From: Zymoseptoria tritici IPO323
Lineage: Eukaryota > Ascomycota > Dothideomycetes > Mycosphaerellales > Mycosphaerellaceae
Length of the DNA: 64,000 nt
NCBI RefSeq assembly: GCF_000219625.1
Contig: NC_018207.1
Span: 930,001 to 994,000 of the forward strand
Direction: 5' to 3'
The notes beneath the pieces are model-generated. The model was not told where the DNA came from. It made no database searches and saw only the letters and a list, made by a program, of their open reading frames with translations. The translations under genes and the position numbers were made by a program. Positions 1 to 11,038 of this stretch are shown here, one piece after another (position 1 is the first letter of the stretch; the number at the start of each line of letters is the position of its first letter).

Positions 1-1435
1 TTTTTTTTTGATGAATTATGCGAGCATGCCGGGATATGACCTCAAGTCTTTGGTCTTCACCGCAGTGCTCCCGAGAGAGCTTGTGCAGCCTTGCAGGAAC
101 AGCTCATGGACGGAGCTTGGGGCCGCGCTTACTCTTCACAGGGGCAGCTTTGGGGCCAGGGTTGATGTGGTGATCATGACGCCGCTGGGTGGTCTGAGAG
201 TGTTGTGCTGAAGAATTGAGTGGTTAGGTCTCACAGTGTTGCTCCGGCTGACATGAACGAACGATGGGAAGGCATGTCTGTTGTGTTTTCCAGGATAATG
301 TCCGCGGACTCATCGTGTCACGATTCGTTTGACGCAGACGCGATCCATATATATATGTGTATGCACGCTTATGCAGTGCCACGCGGGTGCTTTTGTTCCT
401 GCCGAGGAGCAGGGAATAAAAAGTTTGAGGCGTGTAACGCGAAGGATGTCGGCTTGTGAGTTGAACGTGGAATACGAACTTAGCGGATTGCGTCCCCTCC
501 GCTATCAGGGGTATTCGTGTGCGGGTCTCGTAGCGGTGTTTTGTAGTAAGACCCGTATTCGCTGCGCCTCTGCATGATCGATATTGAGTCCAGGTGTCCT
601 CAAGCAATCGTGTGTTCAGAGTGAATTGCATCGGAATACATGGACAATAGAAAGCATGTCATGGACGTGAGAACTGTGGAGTGAATGCCACGCCACGACC
701 CCCCTTCCCCTCCTTTGTTGAGGTAGGGGAAACCTAGCACGCCTGAGAACACTATCCACTCTATTCACCGCAGATTCTCCAAAAGGGTTCGTTGCACATC
801 TATCTTCGACATCTGAAACGAAGAATATCTCATTTTCGGACAAATCATGCGCGAGAAGCATTCCATAGGACCATCCCGCGGTCTGACTCTGCTATCTTTG
901 CAGATTGTCGCTTAAACTCTCCAAGGCGCTCGGACGTTGAACCCTCGTCGACACCGAGCTCGACCTGAGAGTTTCCGTAGAACACACTCTTCCTGCACAC
1001 AGACACCGGGCTTCGTTGCGCATCTGTCTTCAATACCGACATTGAGACTCCAGGATTCGACAGCATCACCAGTGACCCGTCCCTGCCGTCGTTGGGATTC
1101 CTCGTGCCACGGTATACACACCCGCTCGGTACCAATCCACGTGTCGGACTCTCGGCCAACGTCAACCCATTCCACGCCGTGCGACTAGGAAACGACGGAT
1201 CGCACTACACCGCTGTGCCTGGCGTGTTACCTGTTGAGCCTCCTGGAAGAGCACAATCACGTACCTGACATTTGACAGCCGATTGTTGACTGCTGTACGC
1301 CGTACCACTCCACTGCCGCTTGAACTTCGGTTCGAGTACCGCCTATTCATGCAGTAAACGCCTTTGTCCGCCAGACTCGATCCTCAGCACCGTGCAAAAG
1401 CACGGCTCGCCTCTCTCCCCGCCTCCACATCTCCA
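1..1435. other. Gene-free left end and upstream region of the DENN gene
   Basis: No open frame here resembles a protein I recognise, and the short frames on both strands have no domain-like composition. The segment probably holds the promoter and 5' leader of the DENN gene that starts at 1436. Two related stretches of about 25 bp near 787-811 and 1011-1035 (both containing TTCGTTGC and CATCT) look like an old local duplication. Confidence 0.5.
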
Positions 1436-4400
1436 ATGGCTCCCTCCAGGTCGAGCACGAAGCCGTCGCAGGCTTCAGCGGCCTCCAACGGCGACACCTC
1501 CGCACCACTGGCCGACTATTTCTTCATATGCGGCATTGAATCGTCACAGGTATACGATGAGAAACTTGCCAACCTACAAACAGCAGCCCCGGTGGAGGAC
1601 ACGATCGACGAGGACCGCGAACTTGAGATTGACGATACCCGGCCCACAACCCCGGGCTCACCAGAGCATGGTCCACGAATATCGCGGTACAGCTTTGAGG
1701 CGAGAAAGAGCGTGGGAAGCATAAACTTGGGAGAAGAGACCATATCCGCAAGCAATCGTAGCAGTGCAACAATACGGCCATTGAAGATTGGAGGATCTGG
1801 TTTGACAGACGATGATTTCGACCAGGTGCTTAAGAAGTTTGCCTCGGACCGGGACAGCTTTCTTGAGGACATGCACATTGCAGCTGGTACCGTCACCACT
1901 CAGACGCAGAACAGAAAAGCGCGGCCGAAGACGGTTCGCATAACTCCGCATGAGGAGAATGGAGGCATCAAGAGCGGCGTTGGTAGTCTTCGGAGAAGAT
2001 TGTCGACGATGAACAGCACGAAACGAGCATCCTCGGTCATGAGCAAGTCGTCTGCGAGACAGTCGAAGCGATTGAGTGGATACAACTCTGTGATACCATC
2101 ACCGCAGCCGTTCCAAACCACGCCAGACATGCACCCGCTAAAGCGGAGGTACGAGCCGGTGCTCCTCGACCGGTACCCTACAAAGCACATGGCCGACGAA
2201 TCGAAGCGACGAAAACCTTTCCCGGATTATGTGCCCATGTTCACCTTCCCGAACGATGTCACAGTCGTTTCGTCAGACGAGAGGCCGCGGTCAACATGGC
2301 ACGGCTTCGCCATGACCAACTCGGACAATAGCAAGCTTTACGGTATATGTGTGATCTTGTGGGTGCCATTGAATGAGTCGGCGTCAGAAGCGCTCGAACG
2401 ACAGTGCGAAGAGTGGAGGAGGGCGAATATGAGCAATGAAGAGCGGGAACTTGCGAGCAGTCTGGGCGAGAGATTGTCGGCGGAGCGAGCAAAGTTGAGC
2501 AGATTATTGGCAGAACTTCCGTCGGTTGCTTCGGAATCAGAGGCGCGTGAGATGTTGGAGGATGAGATCAGTGCTGTTGAGGAGAAGATTGGACTCATGA
2601 CAGATCTGCTCAGACCGGTACGACACGGCGCTGCGTCGAAAATCGATGGACTGACGGAAGGCGATACTGGATTCTGGATACCGCGAGCATACGGCATTCT
2701 TGGGAGGGATGGAACTCTGACTGGATTCTGGAAGGAATGGCTGAAGACTATGGTCGTACCAATGACGGGAGGCGCAGTGTTGCGAGTGCCTCCCAGCTCA
2801 CCGAAAGTCGGACTTTGGCAACCGCTGGAGCGATACATCTGTAATCTGTGCATAGAAGCACTCAGTCCGATAACGTCCATCACGCAGGTCGAGGTCGGCG
2901 TTCGAGAGTTGCGGCTATATGCTCGGAAAGAGGCCATCAACGAGCTTCCAGGATCGCGTGGTACAGATCTTTACGCTCTGTTCCGGTGCCTCACGATCCC
3001 GAACATCATCACTCTCTTCGAATACGCTCTGGCCGAATCGCGGATCATCCTTCTCTCCTCCCACACATCCATGCTGCAGCTTGCAACATCGGCACTGATC
3101 AGCCTCATCTACCCTCTTAAGTGGACCGGTGTGCTTATTCCAGTCTTGCCATACAGACTGATCCAAGCGCTTGAGGCTCCGTGCCCGTACATTGCAGGCG
3201 TGGAGCGACGGTACGAGAAACTCGAACTTCCAGACGATGACTTCTGCATTGTGGATCTGGATCAGAACACCATAGAGAGCACCGAGCCGCCCACACAGCT
3301 GCCGAGACCCCAGAGGAGAAAGCTGCAAGCTCTTCTGCAAGCAGCAGCTCCTCATCACACTCGCTACGGTGTACCGACAGGACCTCCTGCATACGCGGTC
3401 GAAACCTTCCCATACGATGCCTTTTCCTCCGAGAATCCTCAAATCTTTAACCCGAGAGCTACGCCCTCGACTCTAGCCGCGTACGTCAGCGAGAGTTCGA
3501 CGACATTCGGCGATTCGTCTAGCCTCCCAGCTCAGTCGCGTGCGCCAGTGTTCAATGCATTCCTTCAGCAACGACCCGACGCGTCAAGGACTGCTGGCAG
3601 CGATCGACCCTCCACCAGCTCGACTGGTGGTCACAGCCAATCATCGGGCGCGTCACCGCCGAATTCGTCAAGATCGCCGACATCAGGATCCTTCCCGAGT
3701 GTTATTTCACGAAATGACTCTGGCTACACTCTGCAATCGACGCTGCGAGAGAAGCGATCAGGTCATTTCGCAGACACGCTCAAGAGGCGCAACTCTGCTG
3801 TAACCTCGCTCTTCAATGCACGTCACCCTCTTCAAGACAAGACTAATGCTCCAGAACAGTATGGTCAGTTCGCTCTCGATCGCATGGGAACCATGCGTCG
3901 CCCTTCGGCGCCAATAGGTCACCATCCGAGTATGTCGACATCGACTCTAGGCGCCCCATCGCACTACGCTCCTAGTGTGTACGCGCCGAGTACGATGGCT
4001 GCCAGCACAATCCTCCAACCAATGACGATCCAGCCTGTCCGCGACGACGAGATGACGAAGTGGGCGGAGGGCCATTGCTTGTCCAAACGCACTCCAGACG
4101 GAAAGACGCCATGTAGCATCTGCGACGAGCGATGCGACGACAGCATGTTCCGCTGCAGTGGTATGCATCCACTCCAATCTATCCAAACTCAAATTACTGA
4201 CCCCATTCCCAGGCTGCGGCATCGTCGTTCACGGTCGCTGCACCCCAGCCGTCTGCATCGTCTGCCCGGTCGCCTTCCGCGCCGACCAAGTCCGCGCCGC
4301 CTTTGTCCGCTGCTTCGCCTCACTGTTCTACACCTACCGCCGCTACATGCACCCGGCTTCCGGCGACAGCAAAAAATCCGGCCTCATCTACCACTTCAAC

Positions 4401-4838
4401 ATGGACCAATTTCTGCGCAGCGTACCTCACGGCGACTCGGATTACATGAACATGCTCCGGCAGACTCAAGCCTTTAACGAATTCATCCACGAACGCGAGG
4501 CGACTCGCTCAGAGGATCCGAGCATCAAGCTCTTCGACGAGATTATTCTGAGTAAACGCAACCGCGGCGGGAGGAGTCTGTTTTCAAAAAGCAGTACGAG
4601 TTTCTTGAGCGACACGAGTGATCATTTGTGGAGGAGTGCGGCGGCGACGCTGCCGAGTAGTCGGTTCCCGGGGGATGTGCGGCCGAGTTCGGGACGGACG
4701 CCGAGTAAACTGGATATGAGCTTGATGAAGGAGCCGAGGTCGATTCAAGGCGCGCCGAGGATTCAGCAGGGGAAGACGAAGAGGAAGCCGGTGGCGAGTA
4801 TGTTGGGACTGTCGAGTTTGAAGAGGGAGGAGTCTTGA
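1436..4838 (+). CDS. DENN domain protein with a C1-type zinc finger (putative Rab GEF)
   Basis: This is a 1116-residue protein of two exons. The intron 4161-4212 (gtatgc...cccag) splits the zinc finger and joins CSG to CGI in frame. An N-terminal FFICGIE block and the PMFTFP/WHGFAMT block near residues 260-300 form uDENN. The cDENN core (LTIPNIITLFEYALAE, then SLIYPLKW and PVLP) lies near 515-615. A Cys/His-rich C1-like finger (CSICDERC, FRCSGCG, HGRC, CIVC) lies near 875-925. The dDENN part (AFVRCFASLFYTYRRY, FLRSVP, MLRQTQAFNEFI) follows near 930-1010. DENN modules of this kind act as guanine-exchange factors for Rab GTPases on membranes; the target here is unknown. The start was chosen at ATGGC (1436, context ccaATGG) rather than the in-frame 1364 ATG, because the upstream residues look like leader. 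The region between cDENN and the finger is Ser/Thr/Pro-rich and probably disordered. Confidence 0.85.
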
Positions 4839-5683
4839 GGGCGTGTGATTGAAACGAGCGATCGTCAAAAAGGATGAGGATGAGATGGCACGCGACGATT
4901 CGCAGCGAAGAGGAGGACGTTGTCTACTCAATTCTTGCATGTCTGTGTACTACATTCGCTGCATGGGACTTTTTTTCAAGATTCGTTCTAGCGTAGGCGT
5001 ACCACGGCGCATTTTGCATTGGTCAGAAAGTGGCGGAAAGCGGATGAAAAGCAGAAGAGAGTCTGCATTGGTGCGAATGGCATAAGGCATTGGATTGGGC
5101 ATTTGGTTCTTGTATGGATAGGACTGGGACATTGTATAGAAATGGGTACGAGTTGTACGACTATGGCGAAGGGTGGCTTCGCATTGAAGGCTCGATTCTT
5201 GCTCTCCCTCACTTGCGTGGTCCTCGGGCTGTGTGATATGTAATAATGGCCCTGGATGTTTGCATGGCGGGCAGGTTCTGCGGTTTTAGCAGCGCCTTTT
5301 CCTGGCTGGTATGTGTTCTTCGCAGGGGCATTGGCTCGCAAAGAACGATGAACCGCATAGGTATGGCCCGCTTGGCACACGGCGTGCGACTGACTCGTTT
5401 CCTCAGAGCCCAGCTAGTCATCGAGACTGCCACGTTCTTCGATATCTCCGCGGACCGTGCTTGGGAGTCTTCCCAGAAGAGACAAATACCCTAGGCCTGC
5501 CGTGGAGCATGCACGTGTGCGAGTTGTGGTCCAGCTGCTAGCAGTGGTTCAACGGCTCATTGACCTACGGAGGGCTCATTGACCTACGGAGGGCAAGATG
5601 GGGTTCACTCATGGAGCAGCCATCTCGTCCGATCGACCGCTGTCATTGACCTCGCCCTTTCGAAAGACGCTTCGTTGTTCCGT
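4839..5683. other. Intergenic, convergent 3' ends
   Basis: This lies between the 3' end of the DENN gene and the 3' end of the minus-strand folate gene. It holds no supported gene. The one structured item is a perfect tandem duplication of 19 bp at 5554-5591. Confidence 0.5.
5554..5591. repeat. Tandem duplication, 2 x 19 bp
   Basis: Two head-to-tail copies of GGCTCATTGACCTACGGAG. A shorter relative (TCATTGACCT) occurs about 50 bp downstream. Function unknown; it may be a recent slippage product in the 3' flank. Confidence 0.75.
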
Positions 5684-7594
5684 TCAAGCGTTGCGCCCGA
5701 TATTCCCTTTCTCCTTTTGATGAGTGTCTCTCAATAGCCTCAGTGTATCACCCACGAGATACAAACTTCCCGCGATCACAAGTTTCTGGCCAGGAGTCTT
5801 CTCCGCCATCTCACTTGCAGCTTTCAGAGCGGCCAACAGGTCCCGTCCATAGTCTCCAGTAGCCGCCAGATCCGGCATGACGTCCCTCACCTCTGCAATG
5901 AGCTCCGCAGAGCCCATCGCTTCGACCCAAGGCATTCCATCGACGGGTCCAAACTCCACCGCCACGACATTGTCGCCTTCCAACAGCAATTTCTCGAAGA
6001 ATCCCGCGACTTCCTTGCCCTTGGTCATGGCTACGACCCAAGTGATAGGGTACAGCGAAGCAGATTCGTCCTCTTCGCGAGGAATGCCGCGCAGAGCCGA
6101 GACTTTATGGTTCAGCACCTCTGCGGCCTGCGGATTGTGAGCGCCGTCTAGCAAGGCGCGTTCCCTGCGGCCGGTCAGACTGCGGATGTTGATCCATTGC
6201 TGGCGGCCACGGAAGATTGTTCGTGTCACGCTTTCGGCCATTGCGGTTTGGAGGGACTGGAAGGTTTCAGTTTTGATACTGGACCCGGCTGGGCTGGCGT
6301 TCCCCGGACGTTGATCGTTGCGATTCGCAAGGCCAGTGGTCCAATTCAAATTCTTCAGATTCGCTTGAAACTGTCGGCGCGTGAAGTCCGCGCTTACTCC
6401 CTCGTTGTCTGCGTCTTGCGTGACGGCTGGGACAGGTCTGAATCGCAACTGCGTGGGGGTTGCTTCCGCAGCAGTTTCTTCCATATGTTCGTCTGTCTGC
6501 TGCGGAGGCTGCTCGATCGGCGTGATCGGTGTAAACGGCTTTGTCGTGGAACCGTCCATCGGCTTGCCGTCCGCAGTCTCGGTATCCAACATAGGGTACT
6601 CTGGGGCTGCGCTCCGTTGCTCGTTGCCGTCCTTGTGAGCTGAAGACTCCAGGCCTGAAGTCCAAGGTAGTCGCACGTACGGCTCGCGAGTTGCCAGACG
6701 ATCATTGGAATCCAGCCGGTCCAGCCCTTCTAGCGCCGCCTGTGTCGCCACGGCTGCTACCATAGCATTCGCCTTCACATGAGGTAGCCAACTCTGAGCT
6801 GTGAGCAACTCGCAAATTTGGCAGCCATACTTGAAGCTGTTCAAAGTTCGAGTCCCTGCCTGCTTGAGTACTTCTTTGACCTCGGGAGAATTCGTGTGAT
6901 CGTATACAAGTCGTATTGGAGGCTTTGCGATTCCAGCCTTTTCTCTGGCGATCTCTTCGATGGTGTTGCCAAGAAGACCCTGGTGATCCATACCAATCTT
7001 CGTTATCACCGATACAAGTGGCAGCGGACGAGGCTTCTCAGTAGTAGGGAAGCCATTCTTATCCACGTATGGTTGGCCAAGGATGTTCGTCGCATCCAGT
7101 CTGCCGCCAACACCGACCTCCACGACTGCAACGTCAAGCTTAGCGCGAGTAAAGATCTCGAATGCGGTCGCCGTCAACAGCTCGAATTCGGTAGCTCGAA
7201 TGTCTGCCTCGCGGTTGCGATCCAGGACGGTCTTCTCTACTGCATGAAAAAGTTCGGAGCTCACTGGTGCCATGTCTCTGCCTCTGTAGTTGCGGAGCCT
7301 GATACAGTCCCATCTGTCAATGAGATGAGGACTTGTGAAGCTACCCAGTCGTAGAGGCCTATGACCTCGAGATGCTCTGTACGTGGAATCATTGTACACC
7401 TGCAGCATCTGCGAGATGTACGTGCAGACGGAACCTTTCCCATTGGTGCCGGCAACGTGGATCGCTCTCCATGGTGTCGGTGTGTTGTATAGCAGGCGTG
7501 AAATACGCTGCAGTCCGAGTTCGATCATGGCATGGTTGAGGTCGGAAATGTCTAAGAGAAGATGTCGTCGTGAGATGGACGAAATGTCGTTCAT
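5684..7594 (-). CDS. FOL3: Dihydrofolate synthetase (FOL3-type Mur ligase family)
   Basis: A single exon encodes 636 residues. The family adds glutamate to dihydropteroate (folate synthesis) or extends polyglutamate tails, using ATP. The P-loop reads HVAGTNGKGSVCTY; Asn in GTNGKGS is typical of dihydrofolate synthetase, whereas folylpolyglutamate synthases usually have GTKGKGS. Other family blocks are GSFTSPHL, VVEVGVGGRLDATN, ITKIGMDHQGLLG, the REKAGIAK loop and the C-terminal LLDGAHNPQAA motif. Between the ATPase and C-terminal domains (roughly residues 300-430) is a Pro/Thr/Gln-rich stretch that I do not recognise as part of the enzyme core; this makes the protein longer than usual. It is divergently paired with the gene at 7745. 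Confidence 0.88.
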   Translation of the reverse strand: MNDISSISRRHLLLDISDLNHAMIELGLQRISRLLYNTPTPWRAIHVAGTNGKGSVCTYISQMLQVYNDSTYRASRGHRPLRLGSFTSPHLIDRWDCIRLRNYRGRDMAPVSSELFHAVEKTVLDRNREADIRATEFELLTATAFEIFTRAKLDVAVVEVGVGGRLDATNILGQPYVDKNGFPTTEKPRPLPLVSVITKIGMDHQGLLGNTIEEIAREKAGIAKPPIRLVYDHTNSPEVKEVLKQAGTRTLNSFKYGCQICELLTAQSWLPHVKANAMVAAVATQAALEGLDRLDSNDRLATREPYVRLPWTSGLESSAHKDGNEQRSAAPEYPMLDTETADGKPMDGSTTKPFTPITPIEQPPQQTDEHMEETAAEATPTQLRFRPVPAVTQDADNEGVSADFTRRQFQANLKNLNWTTGLANRNDQRPGNASPAGSSIKTETFQSLQTAMAESVTRTIFRGRQQWINIRSLTGRRERALLDGAHNPQAAEVLNHKVSALRGIPREEDESASLYPITWVVAMTKGKEVAGFFEKLLLEGDNVVAVEFGPVDGMPWVEAMGSAELIAEVRDVMPDLAATGDYGRDLLAALKAASEMAEKTPGQKLVIAGSLYLVGDTLRLLRDTHQKEKGNIGRNA

Positions 7595-7744
7595 ATCGAC
7601 CGTTATTCTAGTCCGGAGATAACACGCTTAGCTTCCGGCACTTCCCCGCTAACGCGTCGCGTCCAACTCGAGAGACATCATCGCAGCGGTTCCAGTTTCA
7701 ACCATCCGAACGCTCACCAGGCCCAGACCTCGAGTCAAAGAAAA
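7595..7744. promoter_or_regulatory. Short shared divergent promoter region
   Basis: Only 150 bp separate the start codons of the minus-strand folate gene (7594) and the plus-strand gene at 7745, so both promoters must lie in or overlap this interval. I see no clear TATA box. This is inference from spacing. Confidence 0.45.
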
Positions 7745-8650
7745 ATGTTCTCCATCCCGGCGCCCTCCTCATCACCACACTACGATCCCTTCGCGCCCTC
7801 TCCGCTCTCCCCACGAAGTAACAACATCTATGGCGGCCGACGCCACCAGCAAACCCACCACCAGCAACCGCGAATCGATCCCATGGCGACGACAAACGAG
7901 AATACCGTGCCCAACACGAAGCCTGAGCCCGCGAATACAACGTTCATATTCTCCGCTCCACCACCTCCGCGACGAGAAGTCTCCGACCAAAATCTCCCAT
8001 TCGCGCAAAGGAGGATCAAAGTCGCGCCTCCAGTCGCACGAGCGGGAGATCTGAAGGAGAAGCGAAGAGGCCAATTCTTGAAGAAAGTCGAGCGTGGGAG
8101 GGAAGAGGAGAGGTGGGAGAGAAGAGGAGACGACATTCTGAGGATGGACTTCATGCAGCGGCAGAGAGAATGGGAAGCGGCGCAAGCGAGATCTGCGGCG
8201 GCGCTGGCATTGGAGGAGTCGGCTTATGAAGAGGAAGAAGATGATGAGATGGATGGAGGAGAAGATCGCATGCCGGAGACGATAGACTTGCCGACTTTCA
8301 GCAGCAGTGGACTTGGGAGTCAGATGCAAATGTCTTCGCAGCGAGGGCTGGCTTCAAGTGCACCGCAACAGCCACAAGTCGAGCTTAGTGATGAAGACGA
8401 GATTGATCGACTGATTCGCGACGAGGATGAGGAATTGGAGATGTTGCTTTCGTACATGCCTACAGATCAAGGCGACGATTATGGCACGGCAACTGGACAT
8501 CAGCAGGCAGGCGACGATGGCGACAGTCTGTGGAGCGACGATGCGGACTACGACGCACTGTTCTCTGAGGTGCTTAATCAGGAGGCCCAGATGCAGCAAG
8601 CTCACCAGCAGCCAAACGAGACCGCAGACGTGGAGATGGACATGAGCTGA
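7745..8650 (+). CDS. Hypothetical acidic protein
   Basis: An intronless frame of 301 residues. I do not recognise a family. The N-terminal 80 residues are Ser/Pro/Gln-rich. The middle is strongly charged: a basic KEKRRGQFLKKVERGREEERWERR helix-like stretch around 100-125 (shown here only as KEKRRGQFLKK and following) and MDFMQRQREWEAAQ. The second half has acidic runs (EEEEDDEMDGGEDR, DEDEIDRLIRDEDEELEMLL) and Gln-rich ends. This pattern suggests a nuclear or scaffold protein with coiled-coil segments; no catalytic motif is visible. It is supported as a gene by ORF length and by its tight fit between two recognised genes. Confidence 0.6.
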   Translation: MFSIPAPSSSPHYDPFAPSPLSPRSNNIYGGRRHQQTHHQQPRIDPMATTNENTVPNTKPEPANTTFIFSAPPPPRREVSDQNLPFAQRRIKVAPPVARAGDLKEKRRGQFLKKVERGREEERWERRGDDILRMDFMQRQREWEAAQARSAAALALEESAYEEEEDDEMDGGEDRMPETIDLPTFSSSGLGSQMQMSSQRGLASSAPQQPQVELSDEDEIDRLIRDEDEELEMLLSYMPTDQGDDYGTATGHQQAGDDGDSLWSDDADYDALFSEVLNQEAQMQQAHQQPNETADVEMDMS

Positions 8651-8891
8651 GGGCGCCGCGGAGCACGACTCTTTGTGTGTCCAAGATATGACTTTAGCAT
8701 GGCGTTGGTGGTGGTTTTGGCAGGACACGATGTTGTCGAATGCCACGGGCAGAAATCTTGTCTTCCTGAAGAAGAATGAATGAATGCGGCGTGCTCCCGT
8801 CGACCAGCATGAAGCTTGCTTCCAGATATGTGGGTATCACAGATGTACACATTACGACAAATTAAGATCAAATGTTCAGCATTCCTCCAGC

Positions 8892-9957
8892 TCACTGCGT
8901 CGGACAGCCTTGATCTATGTCGCCCAGCGCTTCTTGCGCGGCACTCATGTCCCCCACGAGATCCGGTGGTGGAGATCCGGCTGCTTGCATCTGCACATTT
9001 CATGTTAGCAATCATCGATTCGCACGAATCCTGGCCCTTCCAACATACCTTCTGCATCCTCTCCACAATATACTCCCGATCATCCTCATTATCATCACTG
9101 TACCCCTTCCTCTCAAACCTCCCCACAATCTCGCCCACCAACTTCTGCTGCTCCTTATACCGCTCCAAATCCTCCTTCTTCTCCCTCTCCGCATTCTTCT
9201 CCATCCACGCTGGGAAATTGTCATGAAGCTCCTTCATCGGCTCGTATAGAATCTCTTTATTCGTCAAGTGCGCCATCATGTTCATAAGCATGCTATTGAA
9301 GTCGCCTTCCTCCCCGCCCGCTCCACCCATTCCACCCTCGGTGAGCTCTTTCATCATTTGTGCGAGGAGATCTTCTTCGGATTGAGGACCGGAGGCGGAG
9401 GCAGTGGAGGCTTTGGCTGTGCTGTCGGAGGCTTGCATGCGTTCCATTGTGCGGCGGATGGTGGATTGGAAGTCTTCAGGGGTGTCCTTTTTCGTCGAGG
9501 AGGCTGTAGGTTTTGAGGTGGATGGTGCGGCGGGAGGTTGAGATAGTGCTTCGACTGCTTTGCTCATCTGGTCGGCGGCTTCTGGATCGCTGCCTGCGGC
9601 TCCGGCGCCGATGAGTTCTTGCATCATCTTTTCGAACTCGGCTTGCATGTTAGGGTTGGAATCGAGCTCGGACATGAGGTTTGCCATGCTGGCTTGGAGT
9701 TGTTCGGCGAAGGCTGGATTGTCGACGATCGGAGCAGAGGCATCTTTGGACTCGGTTGTCGTGGGTCTGCCGGGTCCGGATGCTGTGGGTGCAGAGGATG
9801 ATGTTGTGTTGGCTGTGGGGGGAGCAGGGGAGATAGATGTGGCTTGGAAGGAATCGAGGACATCGTCAAGGTCGTCAAGATCGTCTTCATCTGGATCCGG
9901 CGCGTTCGCGACCTGCTGGGGATCTTGGTCGGCCATCCCAACATCTTTGTCGGCCAT
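8892..9957 (-). CDS. PEX19: PEX19, farnesylated peroxisomal membrane protein receptor
   Basis: The protein has 335 residues and two exons; the intron 8991-9048 (58 bp) lies just before the last 33 codons. PEX19 binds newly made peroxisomal membrane proteins and docks on PEX3. The acidic N-terminus (DPDEDDLDDLDDVLDSF) is the PEX3-binding region. The central and C-terminal domain shows QLQASMANLMSELDSN, FEKMMQELIG, LTNKEILYEPMKELHDNFP and ERKGYSDDNEDDREYIVERMQK. After splicing the protein ends DIDQGCPTQ, a CaaX box for farnesylation. Translation was started at MADKDVGMADQD (9957), not at the upstream in-frame ATG. If the intron is retained, the reading frame shifts and the CaaX box is lost. Confidence 0.93.
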
Positions 9958-10448
9958 GTTGTGAGGTAGGTGGGGTAGAAATGTGAGATTACTCGATGCG
10001 ATCTGATGCAACCAGCCCTTGTTGGCGATGTTGCTGTCTTGAAGATATCAGATGCCAGTCAGATGATCGTCAACTGGAATAGCACTAGTGAAGTTGAAGT
10101 GAAGTCGAAGTGAGCAGGCGAGGTAAGATCACAAGAAGTGGACTCTGGACTCTTGACGACCGGCTTTTGGAGGATATGAGCCGCCTCGGCATGCTTCGAC
10201 CAATCAAAGGCCTCCTCAGACTTCTAGACCAGTGCGCCTTCCGCTTAAGATGTTCTGTCACATGTTTATGCAGGCGCCAGTCACGAGACAGACAACAAAC
10301 GCTTCCAGAATTGTGCGACTTGACATCTCCTTCATTCACTCGCTTCAACACTTTCTCCCTCGACAGGACTACATAAGCCGCGGCACCTCCCTGAAGCACT
10401 CTTGCCTTTTACAAAACCTACCACATCAACACATCACGCCTAGCCAAC
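9958..10448. promoter_or_regulatory. Divergent PEX19/UBC9 intergenic region
   Basis: About 490 bp separate the two divergent start codons. No gene is supported here. It must contain the promoters and 5' leaders of both genes; I could not single out a motif. Confidence 0.4.
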
Positions 10449-11038
10449 ATGTCGTTGACCACCGCGCGATTACAGGAGGAGCGGTACGTGCTGGACACAT
10501 TCGCATGCAAGTGATGACATCTTACTGACAAACACACAGCAAGCAATGGCGAAAGGACCATCCTTTCGGATTCGTCGCAAGGCCAATGAAGACACCACAA
10601 GGCGCCCTCGACCTCAAACGCTGGGACTGTGCGATTCCAGGCAAAGACAAGACTATCTGGGAGGGCGGACTCTTCAAACTCGAAGTGATCTTTCCGGATG
10701 GTAAACATGGTCAATTTGTATCACCCTCGCTCTCCGCTAACCACGGTTCGCCATCAACAGAGTACCCCACGAAACCACCAAAGTGCAAATTCACGCCTCC
10801 ACTCTTCCACCCAAACGTCTACCCATCCGGCACCGTCTGCCTCAGCATCCTCAACGAAGAAGAAGGCTGGAAGCCCGCGATCACGATCAAGGAAATATTG
10901 CTGGGCATTCAGATGCTGTTGGACGAGGTCAACCCGGACTCCCCGGCGCAAGCGGAGGCCTACAACCTGTTCAAGAAGGATCGCGCGCAGTATGAGAAGC
11001 GCATCAAGTCGGTGGTGAAGGATAACCCGGCGCCGTAG
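10449..11038 (+). CDS. UBC9: SUMO-conjugating enzyme E2 (UBC9)
   Basis: Three exons (10449-10483, 10540-10700, 10761-11038) give 157 residues, exactly the size usual for UBC9. The enzyme accepts SUMO from the E1 as a thioester and passes it to substrate lysines, largely in the nucleus. The UBC fold starts with [19 protein letters not shown]. The active-site region reads [16 protein letters not shown], with the catalytic Cys in TVCLS preceded by the HPN motif. The C-terminal helices read [22 protein letters not shown] and AEAYNLF. Introns have GT-AG ends (gtacgt...acag; gtaaac...acag) and preserve the frame. Confidence 0.96.
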
